64,000 nucleotides of DNA, from NCBI GenBank assembly GCA_010015675.1, contig ML976982.1:1499059-1563058 (forward strand), written 5' to 3'. The notes under the pieces were generated by a model that worked only from the letters and a program-made list of their open reading frames with translations, had not been told where the DNA came from and searched no databases. Shown piece after piece: positions 1-12,110 of this stretch. Within the stretch, counting starts at the first letter, position 1. The number at the start of each line of letters is the position of its first letter. The position numbers and the translations under genes were made by a program. Origin of the DNA: Byssothecium circinans. Its lineage: Eukaryota; Ascomycota; Dothideomycetes; Pleosporales; Massarinaceae.

Positions 1-1220
<1,220 letters not shown>

Positions 1221-1550
1221 ATGGACCAACGGAATGTCCAGCAGAATGTCCAGCCAACCAGTGCAATCAGAACTGCCGTCGAACGTTACCTCGAGCGTCA
1301 AGATGCTGCTATCGAGCGATCCATACTCCATTCGACCAAACGCAAGCGTTTTGAACTATCTGAGACCATCTCCGACAAAGACGACATCAGCCCCCCAGGG
1401 CTAACTTATGCCTCTACGCAATCATCAAAAATCTCTCAAAAGGAAGGGCCACCAACCACTGTTCCTCCGCAAATTACGGAAACCACGCCTGCTTCGCGGG
1501 ATCCGGCGTCTCCGCGCACACTGTTCTGGCGCCTCGCGAAATCAGCTTAG
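1221..1550 (+). CDS. small hypothetical protein, doubtful gene model
   Basis: Open frame of 109 codons from ATG. The middle (AVERYLERQDAAIERSIL, then KRKRFELSETISDKDD) has the charged, non-repetitive look of a real helical and disordered protein, but I recognise no family. Downstream of the stop the other two frames also look protein-like: SEPAKDSRQYAETCKTMW at about 1550-1604 and PLEPLEEESWADDELSV ending near 1696. The true gene may therefore extend to about 1697 through an intron I cannot place, or it is a frameshifted relic. An intron-like CTAAC...AAG just upstream (1195-1212) hints at a 5' exon. Confidence 0.25.
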   Translation: MDQRNVQQNVQPTSAIRTAVERYLERQDAAIERSILHSTKRKRFELSETISDKDDISPPGLTYASTQSSKISQKEGPPTTVPPQITETTPASRDPASPRTLFWRLAKSA

Positions 1551-3449
1551 GAAGCGAGCCGGCCAAAGACTCCCGACAATACGCGGAGACATGCAAAACG
1601 ATGTGGATGTATTTCGATTCATGGCTCGTCGACGCCGCTAGCGCCACTCGAGCCCCTTGAGGAAGAAAGTTGGGCTGATGATGAGCTCTCTGTCTGAGCC
1701 AACCTTGGTGCTAAGTATAGGGGGTTATGCTATATCATCGTTTTCCTCGAGTATGGTGCGGCTGGTGAGATGGTCTATATGTATTGCTAGGTGACAACAC
1801 TCTAGGCACAGCATGCCAAGTTCACCTTAAATAAATTTTGCCGCACTGCCATGTTCGTAGATCCGCATGTTCTTATTCTCTTTTCTCTGACAACTGCCAC
1901 TCAACTTTCTCTCTCACTATCACATTGTCACAGTCCTCATCCACCGCGTTATCCTACCCAAAAACGAGCACCACCGAGTGCAATCACATTCAGTGTCTTC
2001 AAAGCAAATCACTATCTTCGCAACTCGAACCACCGCCTCCAAATTACCCATCACCGCACAACCACAACCACACATATAATACATACTGTTTTAAATCTCA
2101 TTACCTCACTGGAACCATCCACTCTACCCCCTCGATTCGTCTAGCATGCCGACCAGTATCCTCACCACCGCACCTTCCTCGTCATACATAGAGCTGCCAG
2201 CCTGCAAACCCCATCTAAACTGTCTCCGCGAACACGACACTCCACATTAAAATGTTATAAAATCGACTCCCCTAATCAACGCCAGCAGTGCAATATATAT
2301 ACAACTAGCTGGAAAAAAAAAACCAAAGACTAAACCCAGAAGTGCTAAAAGGAAAGCTGAAGCCAAAGCGCGACTCACAACTCTCAACATAACACCCTCT
2401 TACGACCTGAAAGAAAAGAAACATATTCCCAGGCGTTTCATAGGTAAACTTGCACGTGCGTACACTCTGCAGGTATACCTATGCATATCGTGACTTGTAT
2501 CAGACACTCCGCGTTTGCCTAGATGCAAATACGCAAATTTGTATATGCAAAGAGAAATCGAGGGAGTAAACTAACTTCACGGCAGATGTGTGCACTCTTA
2601 TGTACGTCTTGAGAAGTCCAGATCCGCGTGGAGTAGTTAATTTGTAGTTTGTTACCTCAGATAGCAGTGGGGAAAGGTTTCCGTAAGAGCCGTATGAGTG
2701 CGGTGCGGTGCAATGTAGTAGTGAACAGGTAAAAATAAAAAGAACAATAGCAAACTTATTATTCATCCAAGAAGATGGCAAAGGCCAGGTTAGGCTAAGA
2801 TAGGAACGGTTATCAAGCAGAGCACTTGGAAAAAACCTGGTGTATAAGCCCCGTACGCACGAAGTTCAAAACTTTACTGTTTAGCCTTTCGCAAAGCTAA
2901 ACAACCAAATCGCTGTCTATACCGCCCGTTATGGCTTGCCTTGCCTTGCCAACATGTGCTCACGAACCTCAGCCCTAAACGCAAACGCAAACGCAAACCC
3001 CAACCCCGCTTATATCCAGAACCCTGAGACAAGAACAGGAAAGAAAAGAAGAGCTTGAAAATTCGAACAAAAGGGAAATGGGAATTTATGTGGCTTTTTG
3101 CATATCAAATGCATTCAACGCCTTGCATATCTATCTATTCCATTCCATCACATCGCATCACATCCCATCATCCTAAAATACAAAAAATAAAAAAATTGGT
3201 ATATACATGAACCTAACCTCCACCACCTGACGCACGCACACCAACACCACGCACACCGAATTACAGTTAGATGCATTGATGCATTGATGCTCGCTCGCTA
3301 TGCACACGGTGACGCGGGGGAAAAAAGCTAGCTCGACCCGGCAAACCACCACATTAAAACTCTATAACCGTCCCCTAACGAAGTGAATTACCACAACACC
3401 GAACCCACGCCCACGAATCCCCGGGCCGTCATTCACGAGAGAGAGGGGT
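1551..3449. other. long intergenic stretch, pyrimidine-rich and AT-rich
   Basis: Apart from the doubtful tail of the preceding frame, no gene is seen. The stretch from about 1850 to 2250 is rich in short CA/CT words and gives only low-complexity open frames. The right part (about 2900-3449) is the likely 3' flank and untranslated region of the Crh gene that ends at 3450. It includes short direct repeats such as gcattgat around 3275-3290. Confidence 0.45.
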
Positions 3450-4898
3450 TTAGAAAGCCATGGCCATGACAACACCAACGACACCGAAGAGCGCAGTTGC
3501 GACAGAGTTGCCCGACGCAGCGCCCTGGAAGAGTGTCGGCGGTGCCGTCGAGTTACCGCCCGTTGGCTTCGCGATACCGCCAGTGGGCTGTACGGGGATA
3601 GTCGCGCTGGGGGGAGTGCGGCTGTCCGTCTTGAGCGAGCTCACCGGGTACGGGGGAGCGGTGGTGGCGGGCTTGGAGGCAGCGGGAGTAGAGGTGGTGG
3701 CGGGCTTGGAGGCAGCGGGAGTAGAGGTAGTGGCGGGCTTGGAGGCAGAGGAGATAGGGGTAGTGGCAGGCTTGGATGCAGAGGTAGGGGAGCTCTTAGG
3801 AGGGGTGGGGGTTTTGGTCGCCGGGGGAGCGCTGGCGGGAGGGGTACCGGTCATGGTGACGGTGAGAGTACCGCAGGAACAGGGCTCTTCCTTTCCGCCG
3901 GTGGGCTTGGGGCCAGCGCTCGTGGAAGCCTTCACGCCGGAGGTGCACGAGGAGGTAGAGTTTCCAGCGGCGCCGGAGGGCTTGTTGATGATGGAGCCGG
4001 AGGGCTTGTTGATGATGGAACCGAGAGGGGCACCGGTGGCAGAGGTGCCGGCAGCGGGGGCGGAGATGACGGCGGAGTTGATGGGAGCGCCCTCGACTTT
4101 TCCAGGCTCAATCACCTTGATGCTCTTGTAGGAGCCCGTCTTGTCAGTCCACTCGTACTCCTTGCCGGGCGAGTAGTTGATGATCTTGATGCTCTCGACT
4201 GTCTGGGTGAAGGGAGCCTTGGAATAGTCGGGGGGGCCGCCAGCCCACTCGCGGGTGCCTTGGTTCTCAGAGTCACCACCAGCCCAGATACCAATGCGGA
4301 CGTTGGAAGGGGTCTGAGGGTAGTTGTTGCCGCCGTTGGCCTCGGCATACTTGAGCGTGCGGACGGGCTTGTCGTCAATGATCCAGGTAAGAGCCTCGGC
4401 AGTCCAGTTCAGCGCATATGTGTGCATGGTCTGGACGTTGGCAACCGGGGCCTCGATCATGCGGTCGTAGGTGGTGGTGTTACCCTTGCCGAAGTAGTTC
4501 ATTTGAACCTTGCTGTCGACAGAGCCGATGAACTCCCAGTCCACCTCGTCGAGATCCTCCGACTGGAGAACAATAGAGGAGACGATACCGGCGCCTGGGG
4601 CGGCCTTCATCTTGACCTCAACGTAGCCGAAGTGAAGGTAGCCCTCCGACTGGATGGTGGGAGCCTCGCCCTTCTTGGAGACAGTGAAAGCAGCGCCATC
4701 AGCACCGTAGTTGAGGGTACCGGCAGTCTGTTTCCAGCCCTTGACGGCGTCCTTGCCGGCCTTGAAGTTAGTCTCGAACTTGGCAGGCATGGCCGGGTTG
4801 TTGGGGCATGACTTCTTGGTCGGGTCACACTCGGTGAAGGTCTGGGCCGTAGCAAGTGCCGCGAGCGCGCTCGCAGTGAGGTAGAATGTGGTGCGCAT
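3450..4898 (-). CDS. GPI-anchored Crh-type GH16 cell-wall transglycosylase
   Basis: 482 residues, intronless. The Crh/Utr2 family (GH16) links chitin to beta-1,6- and beta-1,3-glucan in the fungal cell wall. Visible parts: signal peptide residues 1-18 (cleavage after ALATA); GH16 core about 40-250 with the catalytic signature DEVDWE at 117-122 (nucleophile E118, acid/base E122); W/F-rich substrate-cleft strands (EGYLHFGYVEVKMKAA); then a long Ser/Thr/Pro linker with repeats of SKPATTSTPAA and of INKPSGS; finally a hydrophobic tail (SVATALFGVVGVVMAMAF) typical of a GPI-attachment signal. A Cys pair in ECDPTKKSC near the N-terminus is usual for the family. The protein should act at the cell surface. 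The long upstream region (no gene for 2.5 kb) may carry a long leader. Confidence 0.93.
   Translation of the reverse strand: MRTTFYLTASALAALATAQTFTECDPTKKSCPNNPAMPAKFETNFKAGKDAVKGWKQTAGTLNYGADGAAFTVSKKGEAPTIQSEGYLHFGYVEVKMKAAPGAGIVSSIVLQSEDLDEVDWEFIGSVDSKVQMNYFGKGNTTTYDRMIEAPVANVQTMHTYALNWTAEALTWIIDDKPVRTLKYAEANGGNNYPQTPSNVRIGIWAGGDSENQGTREWAGGPPDYSKAPFTQTVESIKIINYSPGKEYEWTDKTGSYKSIKVIEPGKVEGAPINSAVISAPAAGTSATGAPLGSIINKPSGSIINKPSGAAGNSTSSCTSGVKASTSAGPKPTGGKEEPCSCGTLTVTMTGTPPASAPPATKTPTPPKSSPTSASKPATTPISSASKPATTSTPAASKPATTSTPAASKPATTAPPYPVSSLKTDSRTPPSATIPVQPTGGIAKPTGGNSTAPPTLFQGAASGNSVATALFGVVGVVMAMAF
3657..3785. repeat. 33-bp in-gene tandem repeat (Crh linker)
   Basis: About four units of a 33-bp repeat inside the Crh gene encode SKPATTSTPAA-like 11-residue blocks of the Ser/Thr linker. 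The first two are nearly identical, the others diverged. A separate pair of 24-bp units at about 3979-4026 encodes the INKPSGSI duplication. Such coding minisatellites often vary in copy number between strains; that is general knowledge, not seen here. Confidence 0.8.
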
Positions 4899-7457
4899 TT
4901 TGGGTATTGTTGTGGTGAGTGCGGGCGGTTGCTATTGTTGTTTTCTGATTGCGAGATTGAATAAGGTCTTCGCGGAAGATATGGTCGGAGAGTTGGAAGG
5001 GTCCCTGAGCAAACGGCGGTAGGCAATGACGTCGAGCCTGGTAACCAAAAGAGACAATGCGATTGTGAAGGTGTAGACAAGGAATGAACGGGTCTGTGAA
5101 AGAGCCCTTTGTTGTAATGAATGAATGAATGTACCAGTACGAAAACGTCCTGCGGAATAAAGGAGTGAAGAGGGGTCAGGTTTAAGAAAAGAGAATGCAA
5201 GCACACAGAAGTAAAAGGTAAGGTGAGATGTAAGTAAGCCGAATAGTCCGGAGGATGGAGCGGACGTGCCTCTCTATAAAAAGTGCCTAGTCCGCACGCA
5301 CCGCAATCTCCGCCAGCTTTGGATGGCAGCATCAGAAATTGGTATCATGATCAGCGGCGCGGTCGCGATGCTGCGGCCACTCACGGCCGGGCCATGCTGC
5401 CTCCTGTTTCGACGCTGACAGGGCGTGAGTGGTGGAAAGCGGCCTTCCTTTCACCGTTCTGGTGTTTCATAAAACGGATGTGGGACTAGCGGCGTCAGAA
5501 TGCTGGCCGCCCTATCAGACGAGTGCAAGGGCTGGCCCTAGAGGCATCTCCGGCAGCGATGGCATTATTTGGCGGCGGCCGATGAAAAGCCACACAGGCC
5601 CTGCATTTGCTGCTTTCACCATCGAGAGAGCAGAGGCAGGGGCTGTGCGGCCTGCGCAAAATGTCTACGCAGCTGGACGTCCTCGAAGTCGACGCGGGGT
5701 TTCCGTCACATCGCCCCAAAGCGGTGACATCGTGTGGAGCTGAGTGTGCCGTTCACTGGCTTTCACAACGAGCAGTGCGCTCGAGAGAAAGATGATTGCG
5801 ATAGGCAGACGACGTCACCATGTTTCTTCACTCTTCCGGCATTCCAAAGTACGATCTTCGCAGTGATATCACAGCCCAAAATAGCCATCCTATCTCAAAA
5901 CACCCTTGGCAGTGATGCTCTCTTTGTTCAACGCAGCACAGAGCCTCCTGAATGAGTGGATCGAGGGCCATGATGCGTCAGCTGGGAGCCGCCCGTCTGA
6001 CTGCGCACTGGACTGCAGACTGCTAGCCGGCGCTCTGGCTGTGAAGCGCGCGGGCTTGCACAGCACCAGGCGGCTTGTTGGCGGCTCTTTGGATGCATCT
6101 CTCGCGAACCATGTGGGATGGCAATGCATTGCGCCGCTCCCAGTTGCCGATCCATCACTAACCACTTGGCGGCTGCCCGCAGCTGAGTCCCTGCACGGGA
6201 GGCGTTGAATGACCACCGACCGACCAGACACGAGATGAGCTACCTAATTGAAGTCGGAAGAATCGCGGCAATACCATCGAATGTCCTTTACATATGTGAC
6301 CAGACCCAAGGTCGCCCAGGCAGCCTTTTTCCATTTGTCGTACCCGCGGGATGGGATGGAAGCTTAGCAGCCTGTGCTCCGTTCCTACCGCGAGAAGGCG
6401 GCAGACTGCTGCACGATGCGAATTCCCATTCATCAAAACATGATTTTTCACCGGAAAGAGAAACATAATGCGCGACTCCTATGAGATGGCTGAGCCGCAC
6501 AGTGGAAGCATGGTGCTGCCCCACGGATTCGTGTACAGCTAGCACGTGGAGTCCGTATACGAGCCCAAACAGGGCCGAGTCGACGGACTTGGCGGAGATT
6601 GAGATGCAGCTTATGGTTGCCTCACACGTGCTGACAGATTCGATGAGCATTTTTCAAAATGATTTGGTCTTCCGAGGCTTTATTGTTGGGCGAAAACCTG
6701 TCGTTGTTGTGCCAGACGCTGCACTGCGGCGTCATCGACGAGTTCCAACGTTCGTAGACAGCCGCCCGAAGTTGAAGTCAGGAACATGACCCATGGATCT
6801 AACCATTGTCAGTCGAAGCTCAAAACATCGGGACGAATAGCAGCAAAGTTTTGATGGCCTCAGAGCTGTCTTGGTCTCATACATGGAGGATGCAGTGCAA
6901 CACCGTCCTCAACCCGGGCTAGCAAAGCAAACCACAAGGCGTAGAAACGGGAGTGAACTGCAACCTCTGCAGTTCAAGTGTATGGAGTCACCTCCGTAAA
7001 CATCTTTGGCAAGGGCTTGATTGAAGAGGGGAACATACCGGTACCTTGGCTGGGAGACTCGTCAATGCGAGTACCCGGCGATTCCCTGTCTCATCGGAGA
7101 CGCTTCCCGGTAATTCGACAGCGCCTTGAGGATTCTTAACCACTCCTTGAAGATAAAGGATAGAATTTCAGGCGGAATCCATTGTCACAGTAATGGCTGA
7201 GGATGCTGAACAAGGAAGGTTGTCATTATGAAAATTGAACTTTGCTGGATGAGGAAGGACGGCTAACATGATGAGTCAGCAGCCGCTCTCTAGTCTCTTT
7301 CACCTCGAGTGCTTCACTTCTTTGCTCCAACAACACCAACAATTTTGAAGTTTCATTAAATATCATTCCGTTATCGCAACCGCGTCTATGGGTATCATGT
7401 TCCCAAGGGCAGCGCTAGCGCGACCTATCAATCAGATCACCACGTCCGCCAACGCTG
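4899..7457. other. 2.5-kb gene-free region upstream of the Crh gene
   Basis: It contains the promoter and probable long 5' leader of the Crh gene (leftward) and the 3' flank of the kinase gene at 7458. Several frames of 60-120 codons on both strands (for example about 5906-6208 plus and 6288-6650 minus) have no recognisable domain, splice structure or family resemblance. I treat them as chance frames in moderately GC-rich DNA. Confidence 0.5.
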
Positions 7458-8639
7458 TCAGAAATAAAAGTCTTCTTCACTGCTATCCCCATTCATCTCC
7501 TTCTCCATCGTCTTGCTCTCATTCTCCAATTCCTTGAAATGAAAAGCTGCCTCCTGTTCCTCAATACTCTCCTTCAACTGTCCTGCTGCAGGTCTATCCT
7601 TCACATTCATTGTCAACGCCATCTGCATGCACGCATTCAGCTCGTCGGAGTACTTGGGCGTGGGTCGATTTCTCCGCTTGTCGAACACATGTTGAGACCA
7701 ATCCAAATTGATCGGGAGCGGCTTTCGCTCCGTGATGGAGGCCCAGTAGGACTTCTTCTTTGATGGACTCCACGAAGCGGGCGGCGTCTGGGCATCTGGC
7801 AGCTTTTGCATGAAGCGCTCAGTAAGTTCGGGGTCGACAACAGGGGGGAATCCGTGGGCAAGCTCATGTACAATACAACCAATGGCCCACACGTCTCCGG
7901 CCGGTGTGGCCTCGCGTCCCTCCCACGTCTGTTCCGGCGGCCATAGAATGCTTGTACCCCAAGCCCCGGGCATCTTCGAGTCGTTCGGGTGGTAGAAGGC
8001 AGAGAGGCCGAAGTCGCCAAGCTTGATCTTGAGGGACGACAAGTCATCCTTCACGCCGAGGCTGCTGATAAACACGTTCTCGAGCTTCACGTCGCGATGG
8101 ACGACAGGACGCCAGATATCCGCATTGTGAGGATCCTCGCAACCGAGGCCTTCGTGAAGGAATGCGAGTGCCTCGGCGATCTGCCTGAAGATGGCCCACA
8201 TGAAAGCTTCCGAGAAAATGCTCTTTGACTTCCTCCACATCGTCTGCTGCAGGTCAAATAGGTCGCCAGCCGGGCAGTACTCGAACAGCATGCAGTCGGC
8301 ATCGGCCTGAGGTAGCTTCTGGAAGTACGCAAAGAGCTGCACAATTGATTTGTGCGGCGGCAGGTCTTTGAGGATTTCAACCTCACGTGGCATGGCCTGC
8401 CTGGCCCGGATAACCTTGACCGCAATCATCGTTTCCGAATCCATATGCTCCCACAACTCGACCCAGCCTTCAGAACCATCACCAATTTTCCGACGTTTCG
8501 TATAGCGCTTCGGGTAGTCGGTCGCGAGGTCTCCGCCGTGGGCGCTGTTCGCAAGAAGGAATGGCGCAAGTCCGCCCTTACGCATCCATTTTGGCTTGAC
8601 GTCTTTGTGGTGATGGCGGATATGAATTCCGAATGGCAT
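7458..8639 (-). CDS. serine/threonine protein kinase
   Basis: 393 residues, no intron. A complete eukaryotic protein-kinase domain is visible: glycine loop GDGSEGWV at 53-60, ATP lysine K75 in AVKV, catalytic loop HRDVKLEN at 181-188 (D183, N188), DFG at 209-211, a WPPE segment in place of APE at 233-236, and GDVWAIG at 248-254. An insert of about 15 residues (GLGCEDPHNADIWRPV) precedes the HRD motif, a layout common in fungal-specific kinases of uncertain family. The C-terminus is acidic (SSEEDFYF). The N-terminal 45 residues are basic and unrelated to known domains. Substrate unknown. All key catalytic residues are present, so it should be active. Confidence 0.9.
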   Translation of the reverse strand: MPFGIHIRHHHKDVKPKWMRKGGLAPFLLANSAHGGDLATDYPKRYTKRRKIGDGSEGWVELWEHMDSETMIAVKVIRARQAMPREVEILKDLPPHKSIVQLFAYFQKLPQADADCMLFEYCPAGDLFDLQQTMWRKSKSIFSEAFMWAIFRQIAEALAFLHEGLGCEDPHNADIWRPVVHRDVKLENVFISSLGVKDDLSSLKIKLGDFGLSAFYHPNDSKMPGAWGTSILWPPEQTWEGREATPAGDVWAIGCIVHELAHGFPPVVDPELTERFMQKLPDAQTPPASWSPSKKKSYWASITERKPLPINLDWSQHVFDKRRNRPTPKYSDELNACMQMALTMNVKDRPAAGQLKESIEEQEAAFHFKELENESKTMEKEMNGDSSEEDFYF

Positions 8640-9301
8640 TGTTAATTGTGTGACTGTCCGGTTGCGCGCTTTCGAACTGGCGGCCGGGAGGGTTTATACG
8701 GGCAGTGCGGGAGCTGTTGTGAGCGGAAGAGCGCGCTAGTCCATCAGTCCTTTTGGACTGCCAAACTGCACTTTCACTCTCCACGCGCTTCGGTCACCGG
8801 TTGCTTCAGGCTCCGTGAAGCACGGCGATCAGATCGAATAGCGTTCGAGATTGTGACACAGTTGCCAAAACTTCGATTGCTCTACCTGTCGGCCTTCCAT
8901 GAGCAATCATCGGCATCGCTCGAGTCCATGAGGCAAGAAGAGCTGCTTCACCAGATATCGAGACCGTTTGGCTTCAAAAGGTCATCTTGAAATACAAACT
9001 ACGTCATTGGCTACTATCGCCAGTCCTCCAGCACTTTAGCGAAGCCCCATGTAGGAGCACGAAAAATGCATGATTGGAATCGATTCAATTCATATTCGCC
9101 AACTTCGTGCGAACATCTCATGCCACGGGTGTGCTCTACCAAATATCAGATCATGCACAACCCTGCCTAGTGCGCCAGGCTAGGATAAGCGGGGAAGAGG
9201 AACCTCAACATCAACCCCAAGTCTAACTACTTCACCTCCACAGCCATGACACCCTCAATCCAAATACCATCAGCCGCATTACCCAATCAACATCCACCAT
9301 C
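8640..9301. promoter_or_regulatory. divergent intergenic region, kinase and first RING gene
   Basis: 662 bp between two divergent start codons, so it must hold both promoters. No gene is seen. A GGTTTATA-type AT element lies at about 8690-8699 near the kinase side. Pyrimidine/A-rich sequence precedes the ATG at 9302. Confidence 0.45.
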
Positions 9302-10315
9302 ATGGACGGCGATGTTAACATGCGCGAATTTGCTGCCAGCATAGCTTCAACCTACGCAATCTACAACCTCCCCACAGCACGGCGGAAGTACGACATCAAA
9401 CCACAAGACCCTCCCGCAAACGACGATGAAGAATGCATCATCTGCTACCGCACCTTCAACGAAAAAGATGACCCCAGTGACTTGTCCGAAATCTCATGCC
9501 AGCCCATCGAACTGCAGCCATGCAAACACATCATAGGCAGTCAGTGTTTCGAGAAACTGATACGAGCAAACATGGACACATGCCAAATCTGCCGCGCCAA
9601 AATAACACTCCTATCAGACCCGTTTCCGCGTTGGCTGCAACGCGCTACATCGTGGGGATGGTATACCTTGTATGTGGACTACACGCCCGGCTACGCACTC
9701 AAAACCTTCGCGCTAGTGGGTTTCGTAGACCTCAGCAGACGCCTCTTCGAAGAAAAAATCACGCCTAAAGAAGCGTTTAGGCTCTGGTGGTACTACATGG
9801 ACGCGCTCTCCGGTTGGACACGCACCATCCTGTTCATCACCCTGACTATAAAAACAATCTTCAAAATCTCCGCTTTCTTCCTCAGCACGCCTTTCCCCGA
9901 GCTCACCATCCTTCGTACTCTGGGCTTCCCGGGGGTGTCGGATTCTAAGGCTATGGCATTGGCTTTTGACGTCCCGCTTATGTTTGGTCTGTGGGCGACT
10001 TCGACAGATGTTAATTTTGATAATGGGGGTGATGCTAGGGTGTGGGTTGCGAATGCGGCGTTGTTGTTTTGTATCGCGAGGGTTTTGTCGCTGGTGTTGA
10101 GTTTGAAGGTGTTCTTTGCGTTGTTGGTGGGGAATTTTTTGGTTTATGGGGCGTTGACGGGGGCGTTGATTTGGTTTGGTATGGAGGAGGGTTCGCCTGG
10201 ACGACGCAGGACCTACTTCGTCGAGACTTCCCCACCCACGCGTTCGAGTTCTCCAGGATGCATTCCACCCCGAAGCATCGAGCCGCGCCCTGCAAATACA
10301 ACCGCGGAGGGATAA
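9302..10315 (+). CDS. RING-like zinc-finger membrane protein 1
   Basis: First of three tandem plus-strand genes with the same plan: N-terminal RING-like finger, then several membrane segments. Zinc ligands: C45-x2-C48, C74-x-H76, C82, and C94-x2-C97. The position where a canonical RING has its fifth ligand is glycine (G79 in HIIGSQC). Hydrophobic segments follow in the C-terminal two-thirds (for example around TRTILFITLTIKTIFKISAF and ALLFCIARVLSLVLSLKVFF). By family analogy it may be an E3 ubiquitin ligase anchored in an internal membrane. This is inference, since the altered zinc site may impair canonical RING folding. The reading frame ends at 10315, but an overlapping frame continues the protein-like signal to 10562 (see next entry), so the real C-terminus may be longer. 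Confidence 0.75.
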   Translation: MDGDVNMREFAASIASTYAIYNLPTARRKYDIKPQDPPANDDEECIICYRTFNEKDDPSDLSEISCQPIELQPCKHIIGSQCFEKLIRANMDTCQICRAKITLLSDPFPRWLQRATSWGWYTLYVDYTPGYALKTFALVGFVDLSRRLFEEKITPKEAFRLWWYYMDALSGWTRTILFITLTIKTIFKISAFFLSTPFPELTILRTLGFPGVSDSKAMALAFDVPLMFGLWATSTDVNFDNGGDARVWVANAALLFCIARVLSLVLSLKVFFALLVGNFLVYGALTGALIWFGMEEGSPGRRRTYFVETSPPTRSSSPGCIPPRSIEPRPANTTAEG

Positions 10316-10562
10316 ATATGACGATTTCGCCCTGATGATGCCGATGTATGCTATCCCGCCTCCTCGCTATGGGTTCGTTGAGAATGTGTGCTGTTTCGCG
10401 GGAAACATCTTCACGGCGTTATTGGTCTTTGCACGGTCTATTTCTAGACGGATGAAGAGAGCTCTACGTCTTGCGATAGGGGTGCTTTCATTTAAGTTGG
10501 CGTGTTTTCTCTCGCTTGCGTTGGTGGGGTTCTGGGTGTGGAGTAATTGGCGGCGTTGTTGA
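10176..10562 (+). other. overlapping open frame, likely true C-terminus of RING protein 1
   Basis: A second frame overlaps the end of the preceding gene and stays open to a stop at 10560-10562. It encodes YDDFALMMPMYAIPPPRYGF and two strongly hydrophobic stretches (FAGNIFTALLVF and ACFLSLALVGFWVW), like the membrane parts of the neighbouring paralogues. Splicing out a GTATGG...GCAG segment of about 31 nt (10179-10209) would join the frames, but that is too short for a usual intron. A one-base indel (true or assembly) is the alternative. Confidence 0.45.
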
Positions 10563-11872
10563 AAGGCGGGATAATTGCACAATGCATGGACTCTTTGGTC
10601 CTGTGGTACAAGCTCCAAGTCTCTCTTCACCTGTGCAGGCATGTCACGTCAATAATATATAGTATATAGAGTGTACACGAAAGCTGTGGATTTGTTTTAG
10701 TTGGAGTACCTAGGTATGTATGCTTTTATACCGTTTCACTACTTTTTCCCCTCTAAAGCTCTTGCGCAAAGGTACTTGCTGATCTGGTCCTCTGTGCATC
10801 ATTTCACCGATACAGCCAGATAAGTGCAACCTTTTCAAAGCCAATACCATAGAACTAATCGGCTTTACATAATAACCCTGCACAAAAACCCCCAATCTCA
10901 CACCAACCCTGCACGTCTAACTTTAACCCCCCAAGCATCAGATATCCGCCCATCTAAGAGCCTTAATTCATCCACTCCTTCTTCTACTAAGTAAACACCC
11001 CCTCACAACCCAGACCCTCTTTACAACAACATACGACATCTCCATCCCAAACACAATAACCCAGCCCGCAGACTGGAAAGTCCGAGAACAATTCCCGCCA
11101 CTGCGGTGAGCGCGACGGAGAGAGGGGGGTTTCGAGATGGATATTTCTTTCTATTTCGTAACACTGCGCTTGTCTTCACTACGTCTGCACTTTCTGCTTT
11201 GAGAAGATGCGGCTGGTGCTTGATGGGCGCACCTGTGACTGTAGAATATCTTTTTAGTATATGGCTAAAGGAGGTCTGGAGTATGGCGAGTTTGTGAAAG
11301 GTATTGGTGCTTAGGGGGAGAGTGTGTGGCCGATATTGAGAGAAACTTAAGCGGAGGATGTCCATGGGCGTATCGATGTGGTCCTGTTGGAAGATTGTTG
11401 GCGCTGGCTATGGATTGTCAAAGGGATCATTATGAGAGAACCGCGCGCTCTCACTTCCTCCGACCACAAGGTTTCTGTAGCGGCACAGACAGAATCTGGT
11501 CTCGTTGAGCATTGTTAGATAATTATGAGGGTGAGGACAGCGCGTTGTTAGGCCCATCGGACTGGCGTCCAGGCTCGGCGGCCTTTCTCAGGTTTAATAC
11601 ATTACAAGACCATCATGGTTGCACATACTCCAGGTCTGTGTTGTAAGCTCTTGGTATTTTGTTAAACACACTGGTTAGGCGTATCTGTGATATGATGTGT
11701 GGTTCGATTCGTAGTTGCTTTGAACTTCTATGATCTTTAAGGTACATTGTGTTCGTATGTCTCACCTGTTCTAGAATATATTCACCACGGCCCGGCGCAT
11801 AGTGTTTGAATAGCATATATACGCCTCGTATAGTTCTTTCCAATACTCCATTACTCTAACACCATAGCACAA
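10563..11872. other. AT-rich intergenic region between RING genes 1 and 2
   Basis: No gene recognised. The only open frames are short and featureless. The region is downstream of RING gene 1 and leads into the minisatellite in front of RING gene 2. Confidence 0.5.
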
Positions 11873-12038
11873 AACCAACCACAACACCAAACCACAACAC
11901 CAAACCACAACACCAAACCACAACACCAAACCACAACACCAAACCACAACACNNNNNNNNNNAACCACAACACCAAACCACAACACCAAACCACAACACC
12001 AAACCACAACACCAAACCACAACACCAAACCACAACAC
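11873..12038. repeat. 13-bp minisatellite just upstream of RING gene 2
   Basis: About twelve head-to-tail copies of aaaccacaacacc, almost perfect, ending about 70 bp before the start codon at 12111. The array is interrupted by ten N characters. Because 13 is not a multiple of 3 and the unit has no stop on the minus strand, all three minus frames stay open. Those frames are artefacts, not genes. Position suggests it lies in the promoter or 5' leader of the gene at 12111. Confidence 0.95.
11953..11962. other. assembly gap (10 N) inside the minisatellite
   Basis: Ten unknown bases within the 13-bp repeat. The repeat phase before and after the gap is not compatible with a 10-base filler: the missing length should be 2 plus a multiple of 13. 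The N run is therefore a placeholder and the real array length is unknown. Confidence 0.9.
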
Positions 12039-12110
12039 TAAAACCCATCACTACAACCCAACACCAAACTCAACAGCCAACTCAACAGCCAACTGCAAAT
12101 TCCAAACAAA

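Noticed and set aside
3460..4131. 223-codon plus-strand frame
   Set aside because: Antisense of the repetitive Ser/Thr/Pro linker of the Crh gene.
4607..5332. 241-codon minus-strand frame upstream of the Crh gene
   Set aside because: Overlaps the Crh start in another frame, composition is low-complexity and no homology is recognised; it covers the likely 5' leader.
5283..6789. Chain of plus-strand frames that might be one multi-exon gene
   Set aside because: No consistent donor/acceptor pairs join them and no protein family is recognisable.
11771..12051. Minus-strand frames rich in Val, Trp, Cys, Gly
   Set aside because: Produced by the 13-bp minisatellite, which has no stop in any minus frame.
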